From NCBI RefSeq assembly GCF_000938305.1, contig NZ_JYMT01000021.1, forward strand, positions 348,765 through 412,764: a DNA stretch of 64,000 nt, in the 5' to 3' direction. Of the stretch, positions 52,086 through 60,527 are shown one piece after another. The stretch's first letter is position 1. Each line of letters starts with the position of its first letter. The notes under the pieces were generated by a model. That model saw nothing but the letters and a program-made list of their open reading frames with translations, was not told the DNA's origin and searched no databases. The stretch is from Bradyrhizobium sp. LTSP885. GTDB lineage: Bacteria; Pseudomonadota; Alphaproteobacteria; Rhizobiales; Xanthobacteraceae. The position numbers were made by a program, and so were the translations under genes.

Positions 52086-52694
52086 ATGCGCAAGCTTTGG
52101 ACCGTGCTGGCAGCGCTGGCGACGTTGAGCCTGACCAATTGCGGCTACAACGCGATCCAGACCAACGACGAACAGGTCAAGTCGAGCTGGTCGGAGGTGG
52201 TGAACCAGTACCAGCGGCGGGCCGACCTCGTGCCCAACCTGGTCAACTCGGTGAAGGGCTTTGCGCAGCAGGAGAAGGACGTGCTGCTCGGCGTCACCAA
52301 TGCGCGCGCCAAAGTCGGCAGCATCCAGGCCACGCCTGAGTTGGTCAACGACCCGGCCACGTTTCAGAAATTCACCCAGGCGCAGGGAGAGCTTTCCAGC
52401 GCGCTGTCGCGGTTGCTGGTCGTGACCGAAAATTATCCGCAGCTCAAATCGGACGCGTTGTTCCACGACCTGATGGCGCAGCTCGAAGGCACCGAGAACC
52501 GCATCACGGTCGCGCGGAACCGCTACATCAAGGCGGTGCAGGACTACAATGTCGGTATCCGCACCTTCCCGAACAATCTGACCGCGATGGTGTTCGGCTA
52601 CAAGGAGAAGGCCAACTTCACGGTCGACAATGAGAAGGAGATTTCGACTGCGCCGAAGGTCGATTTCAATCCGGCGCCGGCGCCGTCGAAGTAG
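52086..52694 (+). CDS. lemA: LemA family lipoprotein
   Basis: A 202-residue protein of the LemA family. It has a signal peptide with the lipobox-like LSLTNCG, though Asn stands at -1 of the Cys, which is not the standard choice. The LemA helices follow: NAIQTNDEQVKSSWSEVVNQ, YQRRADLVPNLVNSVKGFAQ, and later VARNRYIKAVQDYNVGIRTF and PNNLTAMVFGYKEKANF. LemA proteins are membrane or lipid-anchored helical proteins of poorly known role. GGAGG lies just upstream of the ATG at 52086. Two TPM-domain genes follow with 2-base gaps, a conserved LemA-TPM arrangement. Confidence 0.92.
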   Translation: MRKLWTVLAALATLSLTNCGYNAIQTNDEQVKSSWSEVVNQYQRRADLVPNLVNSVKGFAQQEKDVLLGVTNARAKVGSIQATPELVNDPATFQKFTQAQGELSSALSRLLVVTENYPQLKSDALFHDLMAQLEGTENRITVARNRYIKAVQDYNVGIRTFPNNLTAMVFGYKEKANFTVDNEKEISTAPKVDFNPAPAPSK

Positions 52695-52696
52695 CG

Positions 52697-53605
52697 GTGG
52701 TGCGTCCGCCTGCGATGACCGCCGTCCGCGTCGTCCTGTTTGCCTTCCTGCTGGGCTTGGTTTGCCCGACGCTGGCCCAGGTCGCGGTACCACAGTTGAC
52801 CGGCCGCGTCGTCGACCAGACCGGGACGCTGTCCGCGAGCGATATCGCCTCGCTCGACGGGAAGCTGAAGGATCTGGAGACGCGCAAGGGTGCCCAGGTC
52901 GCGGTGCTGATCGTGCCGACCACGGGCGATGAGGCCATCGAGCAGTTCTCGATTCGCGTTGCCGAAGCCTGGAAGATCGGGCGCAAGAAGGTCGACGACG
53001 GCGCGCTGCTCGTCGTCGGCAAGAATGACCGCCATCTGCGCATCGAGGTCGGCTACGGCCTTGAGGGCGTGCTGAGCGACGTCGTCACCCACCGCATCAT
53101 CAGCGAGGATATCGCGCCGAAGTTCAAGGAGGGCGATTTCGCCGGCGGCATATCAGCCGGCGTCGACCGGATGATCCGCCTGATCAATGGCGAGCAACTG
53201 CCGGTGCCGGAGCCGCCGCATTGGAAGCCGTCGGCGTCCTTCGATCCGTCCGACATCTTCAATCCGTTTCTCCTCATCCCGGTTTTGCTGTTCGGCGGCC
53301 TGATACGACGGATGCTGGGCCGGCTGCTCGGCTCGGCCGTATCAGGCGGTCTGGTCACGCTGATTGCCTGGGTCATGATCGGCTCACCCATCGTGGCGAT
53401 CCTCGCGGGACTGGTCGCATCGGTGTTCGTGATGTTCAGTGACGCCGCCACCGCGCCGTCGTCGGGCGGTCGCGGCAGGGGAGGCGGCTGGTCAGGCGGT
53501 GGTTACAGCGGCGGTTCCTGGTCCGGCGGCAGTTCAAGCAGCCGCGGCGGCTTCAGCGGCGGAGGCGGTAGCTTCGGTGGCGGCGGCGCTTCGGGGAGCT
53601 GGTAG
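52697..53605 (+). CDS. TPM-domain (YgcG-type) membrane protein
   Basis: A 302-residue protein. The signal peptide is MTAVRVVLFAFLLGLVCPTL if the ATG at 52715 is used. A TPM domain follows (TGTLSASDIASLDGKLKDLE, VEVLIVPTT-like strands, DDGALLVVGKNDRHLRIEVG, YGLEGVLSDV). Two membrane helices (FNPFLLIPVLLFGGLIRRML, LVTLIAWVMIGSPIVAILAG) come next, and the tail is Gly/Ser-rich (GGGWSGGGYSGGSWSGG). TPM proteins with a glycine-rich tail are usual neighbours of LemA. The start is uncertain between GTG 52697 and ATG 52715, neither with a clear ribosome site. Confidence 0.9.
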   Translation: MVRPPAMTAVRVVLFAFLLGLVCPTLAQVAVPQLTGRVVDQTGTLSASDIASLDGKLKDLETRKGAQVAVLIVPTTGDEAIEQFSIRVAEAWKIGRKKVDDGALLVVGKNDRHLRIEVGYGLEGVLSDVVTHRIISEDIAPKFKEGDFAGGISAGVDRMIRLINGEQLPVPEPPHWKPSASFDPSDIFNPFLLIPVLLFGGLIRRMLGRLLGSAVSGGLVTLIAWVMIGSPIVAILAGLVASVFVMFSDAATAPSSGGRGRGGGWSGGGYSGGSWSGGSSSSRGGFSGGGGSFGGGGASGSW

Positions 53606-53607
53606 AT

Positions 53608-54105
53608 ATGGGCATCAAGCGTATCGGCAAGCATCTGCTCGAACACCGTTGGCGGGTGCGGCGTGATTTTCCGCCACGCGTGCTCGATGCGATCGAGCAG
53701 GCGATCAAGGCGGGTGAGGCCACCCATTCCGGTCAGATCCGTTTCGTCGTCGAGGGCGCGCTCGACGGCGCGGCACTGTTCCGCGACCAGCCGGCGCGGG
53801 AGCGGGCCGTCGACGTGTTCTCGCATTTGCGCATTTGGGACACCCATCACAACAACGGTGTCCTGATCTATCTGCTGCTCGCCGATCGCGACGTCGAGAT
53901 CGTCGCCGACCGCGGCATCGACGCGAAGGTCGGCGCTGCGGGCTGGGAAGCGATCTGCCGCGCGATGGAAGCGGATTTTAGATCAGGCCAGTTCGAGCAA
54001 GGTGTGATCAAGGGCATCGCAGCTGCGTCACGGAAGCTGGCAAAATACTTCCCGCACGTCGCCGGCGGCTCGAACGAACTTCCGGACAAGCCGGTGGTGA
54101 TCTAG
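53608..54105 (+). CDS. second TPM-domain protein, soluble
   Basis: A 165-residue protein with a TPM-like domain and no signal or membrane helix: VRRDFPPRVLDAIEQAIKAG, HSGQIRFVVEGALDGAALFR, a strand VLIYLLLADRDVEIVADRGI, then GWEAICRAMEADFRSGQFEQ. It follows the membrane TPM gene with a 2-base gap and ends before a hairpin-T terminator, so the operon is LemA, TPM, TPM. The duplicated TPM genes, one anchored and one cytoplasmic, are typical of this operon in alphaproteobacteria. The function is unknown. Confidence 0.88.
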   Translation: MGIKRIGKHLLEHRWRVRRDFPPRVLDAIEQAIKAGEATHSGQIRFVVEGALDGAALFRDQPARERAVDVFSHLRIWDTHHNNGVLIYLLLADRDVEIVADRGIDAKVGAAGWEAICRAMEADFRSGQFEQGVIKGIAAASRKLAKYFPHVAGGSNELPDKPVVI

Positions 54106-54113
54106 TTGCATGC

Positions 54114-54133
54114 GCGTCCCGAAGGACGCTTTT
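54114..54133 (+). terminator. probable intrinsic terminator of the LemA-TPM operon
   Basis: GCGTCC (54114-54119), loop CGAA, GGACGC (54124-54129), followed by TTTTGCTTTT. It lies nine bases after the stop of the second TPM gene, between two convergent genes. The stem is only 6 bp but has a stable tetraloop. Confidence 0.6.
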
Positions 54134-54138
54134 GCTTT

Positions 54139-55473
54139 TCACGGCGATAGCGCGGGCGCAGGCGCGGTTCCGGCCCCGGATGTTCGCGCCCGGTAGGCAG
54201 ACAAGCCGACGAGGCCCACCGCAGCAGCGAAGAAGATGTAGTAGACGGGGGCAGCCTTGTCGCCGGTCGTTTGCACCAGCCAGGTGTTGATGAAGGGTGC
54301 AAGCCCGCCGAACAACATCACCGCGAGATTGTACATCAGTGACGCACCGGTGGAGCGCACGCCGACCGGGAAGATTTCGGTCATGAATGCCGGCATCGGC
54401 CCCGCCAACGTGCCAAGGAACACGGCCACGATCTGCATTTGCCAGAGGTTCGTGGTCGTCGGCTCGGCGACAAGCCGCTGCAACATCACATAGAACAACA
54501 CGGCGTAGATGATCAGCGACGGAATGAGCACCGCGCGGCGGCCGATCCGGTCGGAGAGGGCACCGGAGGCCATCGCGATCGCGGCATTGCCGAGGCTTAG
54601 GAATAGCAGCCCCATCTGCGCGTTAAGTATCGGCAATTTCAGCTCGGCGACCGCATAGGTCGGCAGAAAGATCGCATTGACGTAGTTGATCGCCGTGCCG
54701 GCAGCGATCAGGCAGAACGACGCGATCAATTCACGCGGGTATTCGGAGAACAATTGGCCGAGGGTGGTCTTCCTCGCCGGCTGCGCGGATGCCGCCTTTT
54801 CGGCGAGATAGGCCTGGAATTCGGGAGATTCGTCACAGCGCTGGCGCAGGTACCATCCGGTCGGCCCGATCAGGATGCCGAGGATGAACGGCACGCGCCA
54901 ACCCCAACTCGCAAAGGCGTCCGGGGAGAGACTGAAATTCAGGCTGATCGCCATGGCAGCACCGATGGCGAATGCGAGGTTTTGCGAGACCATCTGGAAT
55001 GCGCCGTAAAAGCCGCGCCGGCCGGGCGGCGCGAATTCGATCAGCATGGCGCTGGCGCTGCCGAATTCTCCGCCGGCGGAAAAGCCCTGGATCAGGCGCG
55101 CCAGCAGCAACAGCAGCGGCGCCGCGATGCCGATCGCGCCATAGGTCGGCAGCAGGCCGAGCAGACCGGTGCCGACAGCCATCAGCGAGATCATCACGAC
55201 CAGCGCTTTCTTGCGGCCGTGCTTGTCGGCGTAGAGCCCGAACACCAGGCCGCCCAAGGGCCGCGCCGCGAAGGCGATGCCGAAGGTGGCGAAGGTCAGC
55301 AGCAGCGACGAGTTCGGATTATCCGCCGGAAAGAACAGCTTGCTCAGGATGCCCGCGAACAGGCCGAACACCGTGAAGTCGAACCACTCCAGCGCATTGC
55401 CGATCGTCGAGGAGATCACGACGCGGCGGCGCATCTGCGCCAGAGCTTCAGCTTTCACGGCTTCGGCTTGCAT
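54139..55473 (-). CDS. MFS transporter, metabolite:H+ symporter (MHS) family
   Basis: A 444-residue twelve-helix transporter. The MHS signatures are NALEWFDFTVFGLFAGILSK at helix 1, the loop after helix 2 FGLYADKHGRKKALVVMISL (the G-x-x-x-D-x-x-G-R-K motif), LLLLLARLIQGFSAGGEFGS and the second-half copy GALSDRIGRRAVLIPSLIIY. The family takes up dicarboxylates, osmolytes or aromatic acids with protons; no specific motif settles the substrate. It converges on the TPM operon. The GST gene upstream on the same strand is separated by 83 bases, so it may be independent. Confidence 0.9.
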   Translation of the reverse strand: MQAEAVKAEALAQMRRRVVISSTIGNALEWFDFTVFGLFAGILSKLFFPADNPNSSLLLTFATFGIAFAARPLGGLVFGLYADKHGRKKALVVMISLMAVGTGLLGLLPTYGAIGIAAPLLLLLARLIQGFSAGGEFGSASAMLIEFAPPGRRGFYGAFQMVSQNLAFAIGAAMAISLNFSLSPDAFASWGWRVPFILGILIGPTGWYLRQRCDESPEFQAYLAEKAASAQPARKTTLGQLFSEYPRELIASFCLIAAGTAINYVNAIFLPTYAVAELKLPILNAQMGLLFLSLGNAAIAMASGALSDRIGRRAVLIPSLIIYAVLFYVMLQRLVAEPTTTNLWQMQIVAVFLGTLAGPMPAFMTEIFPVGVRSTGASLMYNLAVMLFGGLAPFINTWLVQTTGDKAAPVYYIFFAAAVGLVGLSAYRARTSGAGTAPAPALSP

Positions 55474-55555
55474 CCGTTTGTCCTTCTCTATCGGTGACGG
55501 CTGGCTCCGCCCCGGGGCTTGTTACCTGGCGTGGTAAGGTCGGGCGATCAGACGT

Positions 55556-56170
55556 CTACGCCTTGACCGACGGCCGTTCGCCGACGCGGTTGAACCACGC
55601 TACGATATTGGTGTTGGACTGGTCCAGCGGCTGGCCGACCTGATTGCCGAAATCGAGCCAGCAATAGAGCAGCATGTCTGCGAGGGTGAAGCGCTGGCCG
55701 CAGATATACTGACGGCCATCGGCCATCTGGTCATTGAGCCATTTGATGCGGTTGGCCGCGATCATCTTCAGCCCCGGCGAGGCCTCGGGCGCAACTGGAA
55801 TGCGCTTCTCGAAGAACTTCAGCGCCTCGCCGAAGCGGTAGCCATTGGCAAGCGGCTCGGCGATGTTGAGGTCGACACGGCGGGTCCACATCCGGCACGC
55901 GGCGCGCTCTTCCGGCGTCGCGCCGATCATCGCGGGCGAAGGGTGCTTCTCCTCGAGATATTCGCAGATCGCCGTGATCTCGGAGAGATAGCCGCCGTCG
56001 TCGAGCTCGAGCGCCGGCATCTGGCCGTGCGGGTTGCGCTGCAGATGCGCCTCCTCGCGGTTTTCGCCCTTGCGAAGATCGACGGCTTGCGTGGGAATCT
56101 CGATGCTCTTTTCCGCCATGAACATCCGCACGATGCGCGGGTTCGGCCCGATCGAGTCGTAAAGCTTCAT
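55556..56170 (-). CDS. glutathione S-transferase family protein
   Basis: A 204-residue GST. The thioredoxin-like N-terminal half opens MKLYDSIGPNPRIVRMFMAE, with NPHGQMPALELDDGGYLSEI as the glutathione-binding region. The all-helical C-terminal half includes RFTLADMLLYCWLDFGNQVG. The catalytic Tyr/Ser/Cys near residue 5-10 is Ser or Asn here. It likely conjugates or isomerises a small compound in the cytoplasm. It stands 80 bases from the MBL hydrolase gene on the same strand. There is no neighbouring substrate clue. Confidence 0.9.
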   Translation of the reverse strand: MKLYDSIGPNPRIVRMFMAEKSIEIPTQAVDLRKGENREEAHLQRNPHGQMPALELDDGGYLSEITAICEYLEEKHPSPAMIGATPEERAACRMWTRRVDLNIAEPLANGYRFGEALKFFEKRIPVAPEASPGLKMIAANRIKWLNDQMADGRQYICGQRFTLADMLLYCWLDFGNQVGQPLDQSNTNIVAWFNRVGERPSVKA

Positions 56171-56249
56171 GGTCCTCGCTCCCTGTTTCTTGGTGTTGTT
56201 GATGCTGTTGAACAGGCCGCGCGCGGATTTGTCAAATGGAGAACGAACG

Positions 56250-57059
56250 TCAATCGTCGAGCTTGTTGAGGTCCCGTACCGACTGCATGATCGGCTCGAA
56301 ATTCGAGCGCGCGTCGAGCGCGTCGAACAGTTGCGCGGTGTCGTCGAGCAGCGCGTGCGAGCGCTGCAATGCGATCCGCACGTCGTCCTGCGGCGTGTCG
56401 GACAGCCGGCCGTGGCCTGACAGCAGGATCTTCGCGTTCAGTCCCTTCAGCCGCTCCAGCGACTGGATATAGTCGGCGATCGAGCCGGAGCCGAACACGC
56501 CGCCCATCACGCCGCCGGGCATCAGTGTGTCGGCGGCGAACAGCAGTCCCCGGTCCTGCTCGAACAGCGTGATACAGGCCGAGGTGTGGCCGGGCGTGTA
56601 CATCACGTTGAGGCGGAAATTGCCGAGGTCGATCAGGTTGCCTTCCTCGAGCCAGATGTCGATATCAACAGGCACGTTCGGCTCGTTGAACATCTTGCGC
56701 AGCATCGAGAAGTCGTCGCGCAGCATGATCTTGTTGGCGGCGAGCCGGTGCGCGGCGATAAAGGAGCGGCCGTGGAAATGATAGGCGGCCCCGATATGAT
56801 CGAGATGCTCGTGGCTCAGCACCACCATGTCGATCATGTCGGGTGTCACCCCGACATGATCGAGGCAGGCGGTGAGGTGCGGATAATTGCTCGACAGGCC
56901 GACGTCGATCATGATCGTTCGCCTGCTGCCGCGCACCAGATAGGCGTTCGCGGCGCGGTTCTTGAAGCGGATCTGGTAGACGTCCTCGGCCGCCTGGATC
57001 AGCGTCGCGACGTCGGTGTCGAACAGCGTCTTGAACGGGCTCGGCCGGCGCTCGCTCAT
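56250..57059 (-). CDS. MBL-fold metallohydrolase
   Basis: A 269-residue metallo-beta-lactamase fold enzyme. The metal motif is SHEHLDH (H-x-H-x-D-H) near residue 85, with later ligands in YTPGHTSACITLFEQDRGLL and FAADTLMPGG, and LSGHG near the end. The opening IRFKNRAANAYLVRGSRRTI is typical of glyoxalase II and lactonase-like MBL proteins. The substrate is unknown. Its ATG overlaps the stop of the cyclic-nucleotide-binding gene (4 bases), so the two are translated together; a signal-linked hydrolase is a plausible inference. Confidence 0.9.
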   Translation of the reverse strand: MSERRPSPFKTLFDTDVATLIQAAEDVYQIRFKNRAANAYLVRGSRRTIMIDVGLSSNYPHLTACLDHVGVTPDMIDMVVLSHEHLDHIGAAYHFHGRSFIAAHRLAANKIMLRDDFSMLRKMFNEPNVPVDIDIWLEEGNLIDLGNFRLNVMYTPGHTSACITLFEQDRGLLFAADTLMPGGVMGGVFGSGSIADYIQSLERLKGLNAKILLSGHGRLSDTPQDDVRIALQRSHALLDDTAQLFDALDARSNFEPIMQSVRDLNKLDD

Positions 57060-57430
57060 GGGTTGGCCGCCGCCCGGTAGACGACGGCGTTGGAAGCGCG
57101 CAGGCGCTTCGACAGCGCGTCCATGATCATCAGCGCGAACGCCGGCTGCTGGCTGACGAGATAGACGAAGCGGGCGTGGTTGATCCGCATCACCCTGGTG
57201 TGAGGCGCGGCGGCGATGGCGGTAGCGGAGCGCGACGAGCCGTCGATGACCGCCATCTCGCCGAAGAATTCGCCCTTGCCGAGGCTGACGATGACCGTCT
57301 TGTTTCCGCCATTGATTTTGGCGATGTCGACCTGGCCGTCGAGCACGACAAAAAGCTCGCGCCCGGTCGAGCCCTCCTCAAAAATGACGTCATCGACATC
57401 AAATTCATTGATGCACTTTTCGATCGTCAT
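57056..57430 (-). CDS. stand-alone cyclic-nucleotide-binding domain protein
   Basis: A 124-residue protein that is a single cNMP-binding (CAP-like) domain: VIFEEGSTGRELFVVLDGQV, VSLGKGEFFGEMAVIDGSSR (the phosphate-binding GEMA loop) and SATAIAAAPHTRVMRIN. The binding loop has the GE-x-A...R form seen in cAMP or cGMP binders. There is no DNA-binding helix-turn-helix, so it is not a CRP relative in function. GGGGCGG lies just upstream of the ATG at 57430. It is the first gene of a pair with the MBL hydrolase, overlapping by four bases. Confidence 0.9.
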   Translation of the reverse strand: MTIEKCINEFDVDDVIFEEGSTGRELFVVLDGQVDIAKINGGNKTVIVSLGKGEFFGEMAVIDGSSRSATAIAAAPHTRVMRINHARFVYLVSQQPAFALMIMDALSKRLRASNAVVYRAAANP

Positions 57431-57651
57431 GGCCGCCCCTGCCTTCTGGCTGGTTGGTCGGCCCATGTTAGTCGGGAAAACGCCGCGCGCAAACTAAGGC
57501 GGTGCGGATTGCCGCAGGGCAGCATCTGCCTAAATCCCGCCCGGAAAAGTTCCTAAAATTTCGGTAAGCCCAAGCCCGGTCGCAGGTGCAGTAACGATTT
57601 CGCAAGCAATAAAAGTTACCAAAAAGTCAACCCAGTCTGGAGATTTTGAAC

Positions 57652-58635
57652 GTGAGTGAGCAGCAGAGCGAGCCGGTCAGCGGTGAGACCGGCGCCGAAA
57701 TCGCGGCGCAAAACCACCCGCTGACGGCCGCGGCCGCGGCCGATGTCGAGGCTGTCAGGCTGGCGCCAGACCAGGAAGAGACGTCGCCGAAGGCGGACGC
57801 CCCCAAAATCGATGCGTCCAAAATGGAAGCGCCGAAGGTCGAGCTGCCGAAGATGGACGTGCCCGAGGTCGAGGCCGGCAAGCAGGACGAGCCGCGCTCC
57901 CCGGGCAAGCTGATGATCATGGCGCCGGGCGACCGCGCCTGGGAGCATGAGGGGACCGCTTCGAAGCCGGCCGCCGAGGAGGCCGCCAAGCCATCCGGCA
58001 TGCGCCGTGTCGCGGCGATGGCCGCAATGGTGGCGCTGGCAACAGTGGCTGGCGCGATCGGCGGTGCGCTGGCGACCGGGGGTTTCGGTCACGCCACCAC
58101 TCCGGCCGTTGCGGCCGCGCAGGACACCACGAAGGATGCTGTCAACGCCTCGATCGCCCGGATCGATGCCGAAATCCTTGCCCTGAAGTCCAGTGTCGAC
58201 CAGACCGCCAGGGCCGGCACGGTTCAGTTCAACAAGACCAGTGATCGCCTCGAAAAGGTCGAGAAGTCGCAGGCCGAGCCGATGGCCAGGCTCGCCAAGC
58301 TCAGCGAAGCCGTCGACAAGCTCCGTGCCACGCCGCCGGCAGCGCCGGTTGCCGCGCTGACACCCGCTGCTGCCAGGGACGTCACAGGCACGGTCACGCC
58401 GTCTGCGACCACAGCGGCCGGTGCACCCAAAGTCGAGGTCGCCCGCCTGCCGGTGGTCGATGGCTGGGCGCTCCGCGACGTCGGCAATGGTGGCGCGCTG
58501 ATCGAGGGCCGCGGCGGCATCTATGAGGTCTATGCCGGCGATCCCATCCCCGGTCTCGGCCGCGTCGACGCCATCCGCAAGCAGGATGGACGCTGGGTGG
58601 TCGTCACCAGCAAGGGCCTGATCGTTTCGCGCTGA
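57652..58635 (+). CDS. membrane-anchored protein with six xPK-type pentapeptide repeats, unknown function
   Basis: A 327-residue protein. Residues 45-74 contain six pentapeptides of the form x-P-K-[hydrophobic]-[D/E] (SPKAD, APKID, ASKME, APKVE, LPKMD, VPEVE). One membrane helix (VAAMAAMVALATVAGAIGGA) is near 117-140. A coiled-coil-like stretch (ASIARIDAEILALKSSVDQT) is near 170-215. A conserved-looking C-terminal domain ends VYAGDPIPGLGRVDAIRKQD and GRWVVVTSKGLIVSR. GGAG at 57639-57642, nine bases before the GTG at 57652, sets the start. The N-terminal part is cytoplasmic if the helix is a simple anchor. I do not recognise the family. A strong terminator follows. Confidence 0.8.
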   Translation: MSEQQSEPVSGETGAEIAAQNHPLTAAAAADVEAVRLAPDQEETSPKADAPKIDASKMEAPKVELPKMDVPEVEAGKQDEPRSPGKLMIMAPGDRAWEHEGTASKPAAEEAAKPSGMRRVAAMAAMVALATVAGAIGGALATGGFGHATTPAVAAAQDTTKDAVNASIARIDAEILALKSSVDQTARAGTVQFNKTSDRLEKVEKSQAEPMARLAKLSEAVDKLRATPPAAPVAALTPAAARDVTGTVTPSATTAAGAPKVEVARLPVVDGWALRDVGNGGALIEGRGGIYEVYAGDPIPGLGRVDAIRKQDGRWVVVTSKGLIVSR

Positions 58636-58656
58636 TCGCTGAAACGCGACAATACC

Positions 58657-58690
58657 AAGGCGCTTCACTGCGGTGTGAAGCGCCTTTTTT
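58657..58690 (+). terminator. intrinsic terminator
   Basis: AAGGCGCTTCAC (58657-58668), loop TGCGGT, GTGAAGCGCCTT (58675-58686), then a T run to 58690: a 12-bp perfect stem followed by six or more T. It ends the transcript of the pentapeptide-repeat gene, 21 bases after its stop. It is the clearest terminator in the window. Confidence 0.9.
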
Positions 58691-58726
58691 CTTGAATAGG
58701 CTTCGCCACGCGGTGTTAGTGCAGGC

Positions 58727-60271
58727 ATGAACCGCGTGCTGAGATGTCTTTTTGTCCTGTCTCTCCTGATCTGCGGCGCCGTGCCCGCACGCGCCGGCAA
58801 TGATCGTGCGCTCGAACGCGGAGCGGCGATTATCGATCCCGCGATCCTGCGCGAGCTCGATCAGGGCCGCCTCGACCTCGGCCGCATGCTGTGGCCGGAA
58901 CGCTCAGTCAGCCTTCCGCTGCCCAACAGCGAGCTGTTCGGATTGCCGTCGATGCTTCCGGTGCGCGAGGCGCTGGAGCGCGAGTTCGACCGCTATGTCG
59001 GGAGGCGCAAGGCCAGCCTGCCGAACGAGAGCATCGGTGTCGGCGATGGCTACGCGTTCCAGCTGTTCGATCGCGGCCTGTTCGAGTCCCCCGACGTCCG
59101 CTTCGTGCTGTCGGGCATCGTCAACCGGATGGACCGCGCCTATGTGGCGCCGGCAAGTTGCGGCGAGATCCGGTTGATCTATCGGCTGACGCGCACTGAC
59201 ATGCCGCCGATCGGCGAGAACGCGGTGTCGCAGCGCTTGCCGATGACGCTGAACCTGGTGCTGAAGGCGAGGGGCGATGCCGACGATGCGTCGGTCACCT
59301 GTCGCGAGATTGCGCGGCGCTGGCTCGCGGCGGGCAACTCTCCGCCGATGGTGGGGAAACTGTTCGGCAAGGACGGCCCGCTCGAGCTGATCGGTCCCGC
59401 CAATATCGATCGGATCGAGACCAATCTGCAGATCGCACACGCGCCGAAATCGGCGGTGCGCGATTTCCGCACCGATTATCTTTTGAAGGTGTTCAACTAT
59501 GACCGCGCGGCGAAGCGCTTCGCTGAAGCCCCGATGGAGAACCAGATCGATCGCGATCGCATCCTGGCGGATGAGGGGCTGAGGCGCGATTTCAAGGCGT
59601 GGTTGCTCGATCCCGCGCATTTTGCCGAGTTCGATCGCGGCACGCTCTTGATCCCGGAGAAATTCCTCGCCAATAGCGCCGTCGCGCCGACCCCGGTCGG
59701 CTTCGACGTCAGCGACCTGCAGCCCGAGTTCGGATTGGTGCAGGGCAAGGGCACGGACAAGGCGGTGTTCTCGGAGAATGACGTCGTCGGGGCACTGAAA
59801 AAGGCCGCAGCCGATGGAACGCGGCTGCAGAACATCCAGTCGCTCGCCGGCTTCGAGCGGCGTCTCAACGACGTCACCTGCGCGGGCTGCCACCAGACCC
59901 GCGGCATCGGCGGCTTTCATTTCCCTGGCGTCGACTGGATGGCGGCAAAGCCGTCGAATTCCACCGTGGTGCCGGCTTCGCCGCATTTCTTCGCCGACCA
60001 GATCCGTCGCCGCGATGTCCTCGCAAGCTTCCGCGACGGCAAGCCGCCGGATTTTTCACGCGGCTTCTCCAATCGCCCGCAATTGCGCGGCAGCGCCGAG
60101 CTCGCCGGTACCGAATATAGCGACGGCTGGGGTGCGCATTGTTACCTGCCGGGCGCAAAGCCAACCGAGACCGACCGCAGCTTTCGCGGCTGGGGTTGCG
60201 CCGAGGGGCTGGCCTGCCAGGTCGCTGGCCAAACCTCGCGCATGGGCATGTGCTTCATCAAAAGCCGGTAG
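58727..60271 (+). CDS. exported CxxCH heme-binding protein, unknown function
   Basis: A 514-residue exported protein with a signal peptide (MNRVLRCLFVLSLLICGAVP, cleavage near ARA). Most of it has no recognised fold. A single heme-binding motif, CAGCH, sits in VTCAGCHQTRGIGGFHFPG near residue 386. The end has further cysteines (GAHCYLPG, WGCAEGLACQ, GMCFIKSR), which probably form disulfides. One CxxCH in so long a chain, with a proximal His but no clear Met ligand, suggests a c-type heme protein with an unusual large domain. It starts 36 bases after a terminator and so has its own promoter. It is not a standard cytochrome. Confidence 0.8.
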   Translation: MNRVLRCLFVLSLLICGAVPARAGNDRALERGAAIIDPAILRELDQGRLDLGRMLWPERSVSLPLPNSELFGLPSMLPVREALEREFDRYVGRRKASLPNESIGVGDGYAFQLFDRGLFESPDVRFVLSGIVNRMDRAYVAPASCGEIRLIYRLTRTDMPPIGENAVSQRLPMTLNLVLKARGDADDASVTCREIARRWLAAGNSPPMVGKLFGKDGPLELIGPANIDRIETNLQIAHAPKSAVRDFRTDYLLKVFNYDRAAKRFAEAPMENQIDRDRILADEGLRRDFKAWLLDPAHFAEFDRGTLLIPEKFLANSAVAPTPVGFDVSDLQPEFGLVQGKGTDKAVFSENDVVGALKKAAADGTRLQNIQSLAGFERRLNDVTCAGCHQTRGIGGFHFPGVDWMAAKPSNSTVVPASPHFFADQIRRRDVLASFRDGKPPDFSRGFSNRPQLRGSAELAGTEYSDGWGAHCYLPGAKPTETDRSFRGWGCAEGLACQVAGQTSRMGMCFIKSR

Positions 60272-60355
60272 CAAGTTGGCTTCTGGCGTCATCATTTGAT
60301 GCTACACTGCCGGCCGCGACCAGGACTTGAACAGCCCTTGAGCGGAGACCGGCCG

Positions 60356-60520
60356 ATGAGTGCTCCCGACCAGGACAAGCAGCGCAACCGTAAGATCGCG
60401 GAGAACGAGGCCGATCGGCAGGCCGTGAGCGCCGTGCGCGTCAGTAGCTGGGCGATAGCGGTCGCGGTCATCATCGGCGTCATCGTTGTCGCCATCGTCT
60501 GGGCCTGGCTGAAGCGCTGA
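60356..60520 (+). CDS. small single-helix membrane protein
   Basis: A 54-residue protein: a charged N-terminal part (DQDKQRNRKIAENEADRQAV) and one membrane helix near the C-terminus (IAVAVIIGVIVVAIVWAWLK). The start at 60356 is set by GGAGA eight bases upstream. It follows the CxxCH gene by 85 bases. Short membrane proteins of this form are common and unnamed. Convergent genes and an inverted repeat follow. Confidence 0.65.
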   Translation: MSAPDQDKQRNRKIAENEADRQAVSAVRVSSWAIAVAVIIGVIVVAIVWAWLKR

Positions 60521-60527
60521 ACGCTTA

